Assembly: GCF_001905385.1 (NCBI RefSeq)
Contig: NZ_LIPF01000006.1
Location: forward strand, 365,291 to 429,290
DNA: 64,000 nt
Origin: Streptomyces sp. CB02414
GTDB taxonomy: Bacteria > Actinomycetota > Actinomycetes > Streptomycetales > Streptomycetaceae
Reading direction: 5' to 3'
Shown here piece by piece: positions 33,005 through 41,656 of this stretch. Numbering within the stretch: position 1 is the first letter of the stretch; every line of letters begins with the position of its first letter. The notes under the pieces were generated by a model. It was not told where the DNA came from. It saw only the letters and a program-made list of their open reading frames with translations, and searched no databases. The position numbers and the translations under genes were made by a program.

Positions 33005-33580
33005 ATGGCTGTAAGCCTGTCCAAGGGTGGCAACGTCTCGCTCACCAAGGAGGCTCCGGGCCTGACCGAAGTCACCGTGGGCCTCGGCTGGGACGTCCGC
33101 ACCACCACCGGCACCGACTTCGACCTCGACGCCTCCGCGATCGCGGTCAACACGCAGGGCAAGGTGTACTCCGACGCCCACTTCGTCTTCTTCAACAACA
33201 AGCAGACGCCGGACAACACCATCGTCCACACCGGTGACAACCGCACCGGCGAGGGCGCCGGCGACGACGAGGCGATCAACGTCAACCTGGCGGGTCTCCC
33301 GGCCGACATCGAGAAGATCGTCTTCCCGGTCTCGATCTACGACGCCGAGAACCGCTCGCAGAACTTCGGCCAGGTGCGCAACGCCTACATCCGCATCCTC
33401 AACCAGGCCGGCGGCGCCGAGATCGCCCGCTACGACCTGTCCGAGGACGCGGCCACCGAGACCGCCATGGTCTTCGGCGAGCTCTACCGCAACGGCGCCG
33501 AGTGGAAGTTCCGCGCCGTCGGCCAGGGCTACGCCTCGGGCCTGGTGGGCATCGCCCAGGACTTCGGCGTGAACGTCTGA
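33005..33580 (+). CDS. TerD family protein (calcium-binding stress protein)
   Basis: 191 residues, the standard TerD length. MAVSLSKGGNVSLTKEAPGLTEVTVGLGWD is the family N-terminus; FDLDASAIAV and GDNRTGEGAGDDEAINVNL supply the acidic Ca2+-binding sites. TerD proteins are linked to tellurite resistance, calcium homeostasis and development in Streptomyces. ATG 33005 follows GGGAAGGGA. A good terminator follows. Confidence 0.93.
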   Translation: MAVSLSKGGNVSLTKEAPGLTEVTVGLGWDVRTTTGTDFDLDASAIAVNTQGKVYSDAHFVFFNNKQTPDNTIVHTGDNRTGEGAGDDEAINVNLAGLPADIEKIVFPVSIYDAENRSQNFGQVRNAYIRILNQAGGAEIARYDLSEDAATETAMVFGELYRNGAEWKFRAVGQGYASGLVGIAQDFGVNV

Positions 33581-33604
33581 CGTTCGCCCGCGCGTTTCGC
33601 GGTA

Positions 33605-33640
33605 CGAAGGCCCCCCGGACGTCCGGCCGGGGGGCCTTCG
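33605..33640 (+). terminator. terD terminator hairpin
   Basis: Arms CGAAGGCCCCCCGG (33605-33618) and CCGGGGGGCCTTCG (33627-33640) pair perfectly over 14 bp with an 8-nt loop, 25 bp after the terD stop. Placed between convergent genes, it can also stop senSR transcription. Confidence 0.85.
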
Positions 33641-33671
33641 GCGTTTCCGTGGCGGACTTCCGTGGCGGGCT

Positions 33672-34367
33672 TCAGGGCAGCAGGCGCTGCTCCTTCGCCA
33701 CCGCGACCGCGCCCGCGCGGGTGTCGACGCCCAGCTTGTCGTAGATGCGCCGCAGGTGGGTCTTCACCGTCGCCTCGCTGATGAACAGGGCGCGGGCGAT
33801 CTCCCGGTTGCCGAGGCCGGTGGCGAGCTGGGCCAGGATGTCGCGTTCGCGGTCGGTGAGGGAGGGGCGCGGGCTGCGCATGTTGGCCATGACCCGGCCG
33901 GCGACGGGGCCGGACAGCGTCGTACGGCCCTGAGCGGCGGCGTGGATGGCGGCGAAGAGCTCCTCGGGGCGTTCGGCCTTCAGCAGGTAGCCGGTCGCCC
34001 CGGCCTCGATGGCGCGGGTGATGTCGGCGTCGGTGTCGTACGTCGTCAGCACCAGGACGTGCGGGACACGGCCGGAGCCGGTCGGCGGTGTGCCGGTCGG
34101 CGGTGTGCCGATCGCCGGGGCGGCGGTGAGGCGGCGGGTGGTCTCCACGCCGTCGATGCCCGCGCCGAGCTGCAGGTCCATCAGCACCACGTCCGGCGCC
34201 AGCCGCGCCGCGAGCGCCAGCGCCTCCTCGCCGGTGCCCGCCTCGCCGACCACCTCGATGCCGGGGGCGCTGTCGAGCAGGGCGAGCAGTCCGGCCCGCA
34301 CGACGACGTGGTCGTCGCAGACCAGGATGCGGACGGGGGCGGGCCCGCCGTCTGCCGGGTGGGTCAT
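33672..34367 (-). CDS. senR: Response regulator SenR (NarL/LuxR family)
   Basis: 231 residues. A receiver domain (RILVCDDHVVVRAGLLALL, phospho-acceptor in VVLMDLQLG, VLTTYDTD, LLKAERPEE) carries a short Gly/Thr/Pro insert (IGTPPTGTPPTGSG) before strand 4. The C-terminal LuxR helix-turn-helix is LTDRERDILAQLATGLGNREIARALFISEATVKTHLRRIYDKLGV. The ATG at 34367 overlaps the senS stop (ATGA). With hbpS divergent from senS, this is the SenS-SenR-HbpS redox/haem system known from S. reticuli and S. coelicolor. Confidence 0.92.
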   Translation of the reverse strand: MTHPADGGPAPVRILVCDDHVVVRAGLLALLDSAPGIEVVGEAGTGEEALALAARLAPDVVLMDLQLGAGIDGVETTRRLTAAPAIGTPPTGTPPTGSGRVPHVLVLTTYDTDADITRAIEAGATGYLLKAERPEELFAAIHAAAQGRTTLSGPVAGRVMANMRSPRPSLTDRERDILAQLATGLGNREIARALFISEATVKTHLRRIYDKLGVDTRAGAVAVAKEQRLLP

Positions 34368-35605
34368 CGGGGTGTCTCCTGCCGGTCGGCCGGGTCGGGG
34401 CGGGGCGCTTCCAGGGGTACGGCGGCGGACAGGACGGTGCCCTCGCCGGGCGCCGACTCCACGGTCAGGGTGCCGCCCAGCTGGCGCAGCCGGGCGCGCA
34501 TCGCGGGCAGCCCGTGTCCGCGCACCCCGGCGGGGGCGTCGGGGAGTGCCGCCGGGTCGAAGCCGTGGCCGTCGTCGGTGACGTCCAGGACGGCCTGGTC
34601 GTCGAGGAGGGTGAGGGTCAGGGCGGCGGTGGCGGCGCCCGCGTGTTCGCGGACGTTGGCCAGGGCGCCCTGGGCGATGCGCAGCAGGGCCGACTGGACG
34701 CGGTCGGGCAGCAGCGGGGAACGGCCGCCGTCGTCGACGTGGACGCGCACGGTGAGGTGGTCGCCGGACTCCCGCACGGCCAGGGCGCGCAGCGCCGCGT
34801 CCAGGCCGCCGCCGCGGGCGAGGTCGGCGGGGGCGAGGTCGTGGACGAAGCGGCGGGCCTCGGTGAGATTGTGTTCGGCGACGGAGGCGGCGCCCCGGAC
34901 GTGGGTGCGGGCCTTGTCCGGGTCGGTCTCCCAGACCCGCTCGGCGGCCTGGAGCAGCATCCGCTGGCTGGACAGGCCCTGGGCGAGGGTGTCGTGGATC
35001 TCCATGGACAGCCGCTGCCGTTCGGCGAGGGTGCCCTCGCGGCGCTCGGAGGCGGCGAGTTCCCGGCGGGTGCGGATCAGGTCGTCGATCAGGGCCCGCT
35101 GCCGGGCCGCCTGCCGTTCGGTGTGCAGGAACACGGCGGCGGCGATCGCGGCGACGGCGGGCGGCGCGAGCAGCAGGTTGGGGTCGAAGCCCCCCGCGAG
35201 CCGGAGCTGCGCGGCGACGACGAACAGCGTCAGGACGGTGACCAGCACCAGCGCCGCCCTGGCCGGGAGGGTGCGCAGGCCGGTGTAGAAGAGGGGCACC
35301 GCGCACCAGGCGAAGCTGGGCGCGAGGACGACCAGCACCATCCACACCACGACCACCAGGCCCAGCCAGGCCAGGCGCCGCCGGGCGGGCCGGTTGGCGG
35401 GGCCGGACGGCTCGGGGCCGGTCAGGGCGGGCCCGAGCAGGTGCAGCACCGCGAGGGTGAGGGAGAGGGCGAAGATCCACGGGGTGCGGGGCTCGCCGGG
35501 GTGGCGCAGCAGGAAGCGGGCGAGGGCGCCGCCGAGCAGGAGGAAGAACGCCGCGTGCATCACCGCGCCGAGCCACCGGCTGTCCGGGTCGTACGGCTTC
35601 GGCAT
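34364..35605 (-). CDS. senS: Sensor histidine kinase SenS
   Basis: 413 residues. Five to six N-terminal membrane helices (about residues 15-190) are followed by HisKA_3 (RQRLSMEIHDTLAQGLSSQRMLLQ with the phospho-His) and a HATPase_c domain (LANVREHAGAATAALTL, DDGHGFDPAA, GHGLPAMRARL). The ATG at 35605 has AAGGAGG upstream; an upstream in-frame ATG at 35701 is weaker. Coupled to senR by a 4-bp overlap. In S. reticuli, extracellular HbpS tunes SenS autophosphorylation under oxidative stress. Confidence 0.9.
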   Translation of the reverse strand: MPKPYDPDSRWLGAVMHAAFFLLLGGALARFLLRHPGEPRTPWIFALSLTLAVLHLLGPALTGPEPSGPANRPARRRLAWLGLVVVVWMVLVVLAPSFAWCAVPLFYTGLRTLPARAALVLVTVLTLFVVAAQLRLAGGFDPNLLLAPPAVAAIAAAVFLHTERQAARQRALIDDLIRTRRELAASERREGTLAERQRLSMEIHDTLAQGLSSQRMLLQAAERVWETDPDKARTHVRGAASVAEHNLTEARRFVHDLAPADLARGGGLDAALRALAVRESGDHLTVRVHVDDGGRSPLLPDRVQSALLRIAQGALANVREHAGAATAALTLTLLDDQAVLDVTDDGHGFDPAALPDAPAGVRGHGLPAMRARLRQLGGTLTVESAPGEGTVLSAAVPLEAPRPDPADRQETPR

Positions 35606-35862
35606 CCGGCGCCCACCTCCTTGCGTCCGCGTTCGCGGCCGCGCCTGCCCCTGCTCCCCAACCTGCCGCAGGGGGACGCTGAGCTGCGCGAACACTCCCA
35701 TGATGACCCTTCGGGACGGCCCGCGGGTCAGCCGATCGGACGACCCCGCCGTCGCCCGATCCGTCCGCGACCGGCAGCCGGAACGGCGACCGCGCGCCCC
35801 CGGTGCCGGGCGGAGGGTGGAGAGCAGACGGAAGCCCGCCCCCCTTCGAGGAGCAGACACCC

Positions 35863-36435
35863 ATGAAGAAGACCCTCTCCCGCCGCGCCCGCATCGCCAC
35901 CGGCGGCGCCGTTCTCGCCGCGGTCGCCGCCGGCACCTTCGGCACGGTGGCGGCGAACGCCTCCGCCCCCGACGCGGCCCAGGGCTCCGCGGTGGCCGCC
36001 GTCCCCGCCGCCGCCGAGGCCGGCAAGCGCGACACCACCACCTCCACGCACCTGACGATCGACGCCGCGACCGAGGCCGCGCAGGCGGCGCTGAAGGCCG
36101 CGAAGAAGGAGGGCCAGCGGATCACGGTCGCCGTCGTCGACCGCAACGGCAACACGATCCTCACCATGCGCGGCGACGGCGCCGGCCCGCAGTCCTACGA
36201 ATCGGCCGTGCAGAAGGCCTTCACCTCCGTCGCCTGGAACGCCCCGACGACGGAGCTGGAGGGCCGCCTGGAGAACGCCCCGAACCTGAAGGACATCCCC
36301 GGCACCCTGTTCCTGGGCGGCGGCGTCCCGGTCACGTCCGGCAAGGCCCCGATCGCCGGCATCGGTGTGGCGGGTGCGCCGTCCGGCACCCTGGACGAGA
36401 AGTTCGCGCAGGCGGGCGCGGAGGCGATCGACTAG
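35863..36435 (+). CDS. hbpS: Secreted haem-binding protein HbpS
   Basis: 190 residues. The N-terminus MKKTLSRRARIATGGAVLAAVAAG has a twin-arginine and a hydrophobic core, fitting Tat export. The mature part is a GlcG/HbpS domain: HLTIDAATEAAQAALKAAKKEGQRITVAVVDRNGNTILTMRGDGA, then GTLFLGGGVPVTSGKAPIAGIGVAG. HbpS binds haem and iron and signals to SenS. ATG 35863 with GAGGAG upstream. Divergent from senS with a 257-bp shared promoter region. Confidence 0.93.
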   Translation: MKKTLSRRARIATGGAVLAAVAAGTFGTVAANASAPDAAQGSAVAAVPAAAEAGKRDTTTSTHLTIDAATEAAQAALKAAKKEGQRITVAVVDRNGNTILTMRGDGAGPQSYESAVQKAFTSVAWNAPTTELEGRLENAPNLKDIPGTLFLGGGVPVTSGKAPIAGIGVAGAPSGTLDEKFAQAGAEAID

Positions 36436-36477
36436 AGCCCGGGGCGCCTCACGGCGGTCCCAACAGCCGGTCCCAAC

Positions 36478-36499
36478 GGGCGTTTCACGTGAAACGCCC
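36478..36499. other. parS site (ParB/Spo0J binding palindrome)
   Basis: The core GTTTCACGTGAAAC (36482-36495) is identical to the 14-bp parS sequence of S. coelicolor, extended by GC pairs into a perfect 22-bp palindrome with no loop. Most streptomycete parS sites cluster near oriC. It lies just upstream of the M1 peptidase start and overlaps its promoter region. Confidence 0.85.
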
Positions 36500-36501
36500 C
36501 A

Positions 36502-36507
36502 TAGGAT
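36502..36507 (+). promoter_or_regulatory. -10 element for a leaderless M1 peptidase mRNA
   Basis: TAGGAT ends 6 bases before the GTG start at 36514, the spacing of leaderless Streptomyces transcripts; no ribosome site is present. The -35 region would fall on the parS palindrome. Confidence 0.45.
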
Positions 36508-36513
36508 CACGAC

Positions 36514-37920
36514 GTGCGCACCACCCCCCGTCTGCTCGTAGCCGCCGCCACCGCCACCGCCCTCGCGGCGTGCAGCGGTGGCGGCGCGGTCGACGGCACC
36601 CCCGGCGGCTCGGGCGTGCGCGACCCGTACTTCCCCAAGGCGGGCAACGGCGGCTACGACATCGGGCACTACGACCTGACTCTGGCCTACGACCCCGACG
36701 ACAGGCACCTCACCGGAACGGCGGCGATCACCGCCCGTGCGACCCAGGACCTGTCCGCCTTCAACCTGGACCTCAAGGGCCTGGACGTCGAGGAGGTCAC
36801 CGTCGAGGGCCGGGACGCCCGTTTCAACCGGGCCGGTCAGGAGCTGACCGTCCGCCCGGCCGACGAGCTGGACGACGGGGAGACCTTCCGCGTCACCGTC
36901 CGCTACTCCGGTGAGCCGGTGACGATCACCGACCCCGACGACTCGAAGGAGGGCTGGCTGCCCACCGCCGACGGCGCGGTCGGGCTGGGTCAGCCGACGG
37001 GTTCGATGGCCTGGTTCCCCGGCAGCCACCATCCCTCCGACAAGGCGACGTACGACCTGAAGGTGACCGTGCCGGAAGGGCTCGGTGCCGTGTCCAACGG
37101 CGAGTTGACGGGCGAGTCGACCCGCGGCGGCCGTACGACGTCCACCTGGCACGTCGGAGAGCCGATGGCGAGCCACGTCGTGACGGTCGCCGTCGGCGAA
37201 TGGGAGACGGAACGCTTCACCACCGACGCCGGCCTGCCGGTCCACACGGCCGTCGACCCGCGGCAGGCCGACGCGAGCCGCGAGGTGCTGGGGCGGATTC
37301 CCGAGGTCATGGAGTGGGCCGTGGAGAACTTCGGCCCGTACCCCTTCTCCTCCACCGGTGCGATCGTCGACCGCGTGGCGGACGCCGGGTACGCCCTGGA
37401 GACCCAGAACCGGCCGTACTTCCCCGGCGCCCCCGACACCGTCCTGCTCGTCCACGAGCTCGCGCACCAGTGGTACGGCAACTCCGTCAGCCCTAAGACC
37501 TGGCGCGACATGTGGCTCAACGAGGGCTTCGCCACCTACGCAGAGTGGCTGTGGGAGGAGGACCAGGGCGGCGACAACGCCCAGGAGACCTTCGACGCGC
37601 TCTACGACGGGACCTACTACGACGACGCGGACGCGAACGCCTCGATCTGGGCGTTCCCGCCCGCCGAGCCACCCGACGCGGAACACATCTCGGCGAGCCC
37701 CGTCTACCAGCGCGGCGCGATGGTCCTGCACAAGATCCGCCAGGCGGTCGGCGACGAGGCGTTCCTCGGCCTCCTGCGGGGCTGGGCCGCCGAGCACCGC
37801 CACGGCAACGCGGACACCGATGACTTCACGGCCTACGTGGAGAAGTCGGCGCCGGACGAGGACTTCACGGCGGTCTGGGAGGACTGGCTGTACGGGGACG
37901 GCAGGCCGGACAGCGCTTGA
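36514..37920 (+). CDS. M1 family zinc aminopeptidase, lipoprotein
   Basis: 468 residues. The signal peptide ends in the lipobox TALAAC, so the enzyme is anchored outside the membrane. An M1 N-terminal beta domain (YDIGHYDLTLAYDPDDRHLTGTAAITA) precedes the catalytic domain with HELAHQWYG and the third ligand Glu 18 residues on in WLNEGFATYAE; the substrate-binding G-x-M-E-N motif is changed to AGYALETQN. Shorter than the 850-residue PepN, lacking the C-terminal helical domain, as in the secreted actinobacterial subgroup. Cleaves N-terminal residues from peptides. Confidence 0.9.
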   Translation: MRTTPRLLVAAATATALAACSGGGAVDGTPGGSGVRDPYFPKAGNGGYDIGHYDLTLAYDPDDRHLTGTAAITARATQDLSAFNLDLKGLDVEEVTVEGRDARFNRAGQELTVRPADELDDGETFRVTVRYSGEPVTITDPDDSKEGWLPTADGAVGLGQPTGSMAWFPGSHHPSDKATYDLKVTVPEGLGAVSNGELTGESTRGGRTTSTWHVGEPMASHVVTVAVGEWETERFTTDAGLPVHTAVDPRQADASREVLGRIPEVMEWAVENFGPYPFSSTGAIVDRVADAGYALETQNRPYFPGAPDTVLLVHELAHQWYGNSVSPKTWRDMWLNEGFATYAEWLWEEDQGGDNAQETFDALYDGTYYDDADANASIWAFPPAEPPDAEHISASPVYQRGAMVLHKIRQAVGDEAFLGLLRGWAAEHRHGNADTDDFTAYVEKSAPDEDFTAVWEDWLYGDGRPDSA

Positions 37921-37942
37921 GCCGGGCCCCGTACGTCCCGCC

Positions 37943-38932
37943 TCACTCCCCCGGCGCCTCAGACCGCTCCGGCGCCTCGAACGCGTCGAGCAGCCGGGCC
38001 AGGTCGGGCGGCCAGAGCGGCTCGGGGGACTCGGCCAGTTCCTCGCGGGTCCACCACCTCCAGGTGAGGATGCCGTCCTGGGCGTGGGAGGCGGCGAGGT
38101 GCGGGCCGGTGGGTTCGCGGCGCGGGCCGCGGGTGACGTAGATGTGCTCGTACTGGCGGACGGGGCCGACGCTCAGGTGGGTGAAGTCGTGTTCCCAGGT
38201 GCACAGCAGCGGGCCGGGCTCCAGGTCGGTCCAGCCGGTCTCCTCGCGCACCTCGCGCAGGGCGCCCTCGCGGGGGCTCTCGTCCGCCTCCAGGCCGCCG
38301 CCGGGCATCGCCCAGTACACCCCGACCTCGGTGTTGTCGTAGCGGAAGAGGAAGACCGCTCCCTGGGGGTCGAGCACGGCGAACCGGGCGGCGCGGCGCG
38401 GGGTGCGCGGCCGGTCGCTGTCCAGCGGGCGGCGCAGCACCGTGCAGGGCCGGCCGAGGGCATGGTCCCGGCGGCGGTCCACGGCCGTGTAGCCGAGGGC
38501 GGTCCAGAAGGCGAGGCCGGCGGTGTTGGAGTCGAGGACGGCGAGCCGCACGGCGGTGCGGCCCGCGGCGCGGAGGCGGTCCTCGACGAGGGACGCGAGC
38601 CGTCGGCCGTACCCCTGCCCCCACAGGCCCGCGTCGATCATCAGCAGCCCGATCCAGGGGTCCGGGTCGGCCGGGTCGGGGTGCCGGGCGAGGGTGACCG
38701 CAACGCCGACCAGCCGGCCCGCGTCCCGGGCGAGCAGCACCTCGGCGCCCGGCCGCGCCAACTCGTCGGCCAGCGCCGCCGCCACCTGCTCCGGGCGGAT
38801 GTCGTCCGGGTCGGGGAAGTCGCCGCCGAGCGCGTGGAAGGCGTGGTTGGAGGCGTAGAGGGCGGTGAGTTCGGTGAGGAGGGGGCCGGGGATGTCCCGG
38901 TCGGGGGTGAGGTGGAGCGGGGTGATGATCAC
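37943..38932 (-). CDS. Fusion of GNAT acetyltransferase and NUDIX hydrolase
   Basis: 329 residues from a GTG at 38932. Residues 1-165 are GNAT: VGVAVTLARHPDPADPDPWIGLLMIDAGLWGQGYGRRLASLVEDRL and LAVLDSNTAGLAFWTALGYTAV. Residues 180-320 are NUDIX: the box GGGLEADESPREGALREVREETGW is complete (GX5EX7REVREETG). The order joins an acetylase to a nucleoside-diphosphate-linked hydrolase; substrates unknown. Ends 22 bp from the convergent peptidase. Confidence 0.82.
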   Translation of the reverse strand: MIITPLHLTPDRDIPGPLLTELTALYASNHAFHALGGDFPDPDDIRPEQVAAALADELARPGAEVLLARDAGRLVGVAVTLARHPDPADPDPWIGLLMIDAGLWGQGYGRRLASLVEDRLRAAGRTAVRLAVLDSNTAGLAFWTALGYTAVDRRRDHALGRPCTVLRRPLDSDRPRTPRRAARFAVLDPQGAVFLFRYDNTEVGVYWAMPGGGLEADESPREGALREVREETGWTDLEPGPLLCTWEHDFTHLSVGPVRQYEHIYVTRGPRREPTGPHLAASHAQDGILTWRWWTREELAESPEPLWPPDLARLLDAFEAPERSEAPGE

Positions 38933-39007
38933 GCCGGGCAACCTATCCGGCGCCCGCGGGGGCCCGCGGCGGCGCGCCCGGTCCGCCGCCGTGACACCAT
39001 CTCCTGC

Positions 39008-39508
39008 GTGCTCGACATCGGCTACGCCCTCTCCACCCGCTTCCCGGACCCGCCGCAGACGGACTACCGCCGCGCGGACGTCCGTGCCCTGCGGCACGAC
39101 CTGTTCTGCGGGGACGTGTACCTCGCCGACACCAAGGCGGACCGGGAGCTGTCCACAGCCTGGGGATGGGTGCCGGTGCTCGACTTCGCGTGGGCGTTGT
39201 GCGACATCGTGGAGCGCGTCGACCGGGACCCGGCGGGCTCCCGGGCCGCCCGGCCGCAGCGGGCGGAGCTGGACTTCACCGAGTCCTCCGACCGCCTGCT
39301 CTTCGAGCGCCGCTTCGGCTGGGTCGACATCGAGGCGGAGTGGGTGCCGGCGGACGAGCCCCCGCTGTCCTTCTCCCACGCCGAACTGCGCCGGGAGGCC
39401 CGGGACTTCCTGCACGACCTGATCGCCGACCTCACCGACATGCACGAGGACCTGGCGGACAACCCGGCCATCTGGACGCTCCAGGCCCGCTTCCCACGCG
39501 TCTCCTGA
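39008..39508 (+). CDS. Conserved hypothetical protein (DUF7878-like)
   Basis: 166 residues from GTG 39008 (VLDIGYALSTRFPDPPQTDYRRADVRALRHDLFCGDVYL). The rest is mixed alpha/beta with FGWVDIEAEWVP and a C-terminal helix FLHDLIADLTDMHEDLADNPAIW. I see no catalytic motif. It resembles short Streptomyces proteins now grouped as DUF7878. Divergent from the GNAT-NUDIX gene, convergent with the pentapeptide gene. Confidence 0.65.
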   Translation: MLDIGYALSTRFPDPPQTDYRRADVRALRHDLFCGDVYLADTKADRELSTAWGWVPVLDFAWALCDIVERVDRDPAGSRAARPQRAELDFTESSDRLLFERRFGWVDIEAEWVPADEPPLSFSHAELRREARDFLHDLIADLTDMHEDLADNPAIWTLQARFPRVS

Positions 39509-39526
39509 GCGTCCCGGGCCGGACGA

Positions 39527-40237
39527 CTACTCCCCCGCCAGCACCCGCACCCCCAGCTCCGCCGCCAGGACCGGCGCCAGGTCCAGCAGCTGGGTCGGGC
39601 TGATCACCGCGCCGGCCAGCCGGTCCACGCCCCGGGCGATCTCCAGCGGGGCGGCGCCGCGCAGGTCGACGTCCGTGAGGGACGCCGCGCTGAAGTCCGC
39701 CTCCTTCAGGGCGCAGTCCACGAACGCGACCCGCTCCAGGCGGGCGCCCCCGAAGTCCGGCTCGACGAGGACGCAGCCCTCGAAGACCACGTCCTTGAGC
39801 CGGGACCGGCGCAGATTCAGGTAGTCGATCTTGCCGCCGCGGACCAGGACCCGTTCCAGCACGGCGCCGTGCAGCTGGATGCCGCCCAGGCGGGCGTCGT
39901 GCAGCTCGACGTCGCGCAGGGTCGCCTCGGCCAGGTTCACGCCGACGCCCCGGACACCGTTGAGGACGGAGTCGAGCAGCCGGGCGCGGGGCATCGACGC
40001 CTCGTCCAGCGCGCAGCCCGTCAGCGAGCAGTCCATGAAGCGGGCGCCCGCGCCGTCCTGGCCCGCGAAGTCCGTCTCGCGGAACTCCAGCCCGTCGTAG
40101 TCCCCGTCCGGCTCCAGCTCACCGCCGTCGTGCGGATCCAGGGGCGGCAGCCGCAGCTCGGGGCGGCGTGCCGGCCGCACCTTCGCCGCACCCGGCCTCG
40201 CACCCGCACCGCCACCGCCCGCCGCTCTCCTCACCAT
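39527..40237 (-). CDS. Pentapeptide repeat protein
   Basis: 236 residues. From about residue 50 runs a series of A(D/N)LXX-type repeats forming a right-handed quadrilateral beta-helix: FRETDFAGQDGAGARFMDCSL, LRDVELHDARLGGIQLHGAVL, LKDVVFEGCVLVEPDFGGARL, LKEADFSAASLTDVDLRGA. Such proteins mimic DNA (Qnr/MfpA) or act as scaffolds; no specific target can be given. ATG 40237 starts an Arg/Gly/Ala-rich leader before the repeats. Confidence 0.85.
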   Translation of the reverse strand: MVRRAAGGGGAGARPGAAKVRPARRPELRLPPLDPHDGGELEPDGDYDGLEFRETDFAGQDGAGARFMDCSLTGCALDEASMPRARLLDSVLNGVRGVGVNLAEATLRDVELHDARLGGIQLHGAVLERVLVRGGKIDYLNLRRSRLKDVVFEGCVLVEPDFGGARLERVAFVDCALKEADFSAASLTDVDLRGAAPLEIARGVDRLAGAVISPTQLLDLAPVLAAELGVRVLAGE

Positions 40238-40401
40238 GTCCCCATGCTGCACCCCGCCACTGACAACCGCCCCGGCCGACCGCTCCGGCCCGCCCTGAAC
40301 GCCCGCTCCCCTGCCGGATGTCACATTCCGCGCCCCGGTCGCGTCGTACTCACGGACAGGCACCCCGCAAGGCGTCCCCGACCCGAGGGAGAACCACAGC
40401 C

Positions 40402-41562
40402 ATGCATCGCATCACCGTCATCGGCGGCGGCTTCGCCGGACTGACCGCGGCCATCACCGCCGCCGAGGCGGGCGCCAAGGTCACCGTGCACGAGGCCCAC
40501 CACACGCTCGGCGGACGGGCCCGGACGGCCGACGGCCCCTACCGCACCAACGACGGCCCGCACGCCCTCTACAACGGCGGCCCGCACTGGTCGTGGCTCA
40601 GGCAGCGCGACCTGATCGGTCCGCTCGCGCCGCTCCCGCCGCTGGAGGGGGCCCGGCTGCGGCTGCGCCACAAGGGCGTGCTGCGCCGCACCCCGCCCTT
40701 CGCCATGCTCAAGCTGCTGCGCCGGGGCGCGGGGCGGGCGCCCGTGGACAGCGACTTCCTGACCTGGGCGTCGGGGATCGCGGGCGAGGAGGGCGCGCGG
40801 GCCGCCGCCCACTACTGCGCCGTCGCCCTCTTCCACTACGACCCCGGTTCGCTGTCCGCCGCCTTCGTGCAGGAGCGGCTGCGCCGGGCCGCCAAGCTGC
40901 CGCCCGAGGCGCACTACCCGCGCGGTGGCTGGGCGGGCGTGATCGACCGGATGGCCGCCCTGGCGTGGAACCTCGGCGTCCGGGTGGAGACCCTCTCCCG
41001 CGTCGACACGGTCCCCGCCGACAGCCCGGTGGTCGTGGCCACCTCCCTGGACGCCGCCCGCCGCCTGCTGGGGGACGCCTCGCTGACCTGGCCGAGCGGG
41101 CGCACCACCCTGGTCGATCTGGCCGTAAGGACCCGGCGCGGTGACGCCTTCGCGGTCTCGGACCTGGACGCGCCGGGCTGGATCGAGCGGTTCACGGCGC
41201 AGGACCGCACCCTGGCACCGGCGGGCGAGCATCTGATCCAGGGGCAGCTCCCCATCGCGCCCGACGAGTCGAAGGCCGACGGCGCCGCCCGCGCCGAGGA
41301 ACTGCTCGACCTGGGCTTCCCCGGCTGGCGCGAGCGGCTGACCTGGCGGCGGGAGGCGATCGCGAACGGCCGTACCGGGGCCGTGGACCTGCCGGGCAGC
41401 ACGTGGCGCGACCGGCCCGCCGTCGACCGGGGTGACGGGGTCTACCTCGCCGGTGACCAGGTGGCCGCGCCGGGGCTGCTGTCGGAGGTGTCGTTCAACA
41501 GCGCGCTGACGGCGGTGTCCCTGGCGCTGGGCAGGCGCGAGCTTGACCTCAAGCACGCTTGA
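40402..41562 (+). CDS. FAD-dependent amine oxidase/desaturase-like oxidoreductase
   Basis: 386 residues. The N-terminal dinucleotide motif ITVIGGGFAGLTAAITAAEAGAKVTVHEAHHTLGGRAR is complete, followed by an NDGPHALYNGGPHW block and a C-terminal FAD block GDGVYLAGDQVAAPGLLSEVSFNSALTA. The layout fits amine oxidase/phytoene desaturase-like flavoproteins; the substrate is unknown. ATG 40402 has GAGGGAG upstream. Followed 95 bp later by an MFS exporter gene in the same direction. Confidence 0.85.
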   Translation: MHRITVIGGGFAGLTAAITAAEAGAKVTVHEAHHTLGGRARTADGPYRTNDGPHALYNGGPHWSWLRQRDLIGPLAPLPPLEGARLRLRHKGVLRRTPPFAMLKLLRRGAGRAPVDSDFLTWASGIAGEEGARAAAHYCAVALFHYDPGSLSAAFVQERLRRAAKLPPEAHYPRGGWAGVIDRMAALAWNLGVRVETLSRVDTVPADSPVVVATSLDAARRLLGDASLTWPSGRTTLVDLAVRTRRGDAFAVSDLDAPGWIERFTAQDRTLAPAGEHLIQGQLPIAPDESKADGAARAEELLDLGFPGWRERLTWRREAIANGRTGAVDLPGSTWRDRPAVDRGDGVYLAGDQVAAPGLLSEVSFNSALTAVSLALGRRELDLKHA

Positions 41563-41656
41563 GGTCTCCACCCGGCCTTTCGGCTGCCGCCCTTTCGACT
41601 GCCGGCCCAGCCCCCACGCGGATGCGATACGACCCGATTCGTGGTCTTCTGGCCAG

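Noticed and set aside
33672..36167. Single 831-residue protein covering senR and part of senS/hbpS region
   Set aside because: Only the last 231 residues show a receiver and LuxR domain; the rest is a shadow of senS, and the senS stop overlaps the senR start in the normal way.
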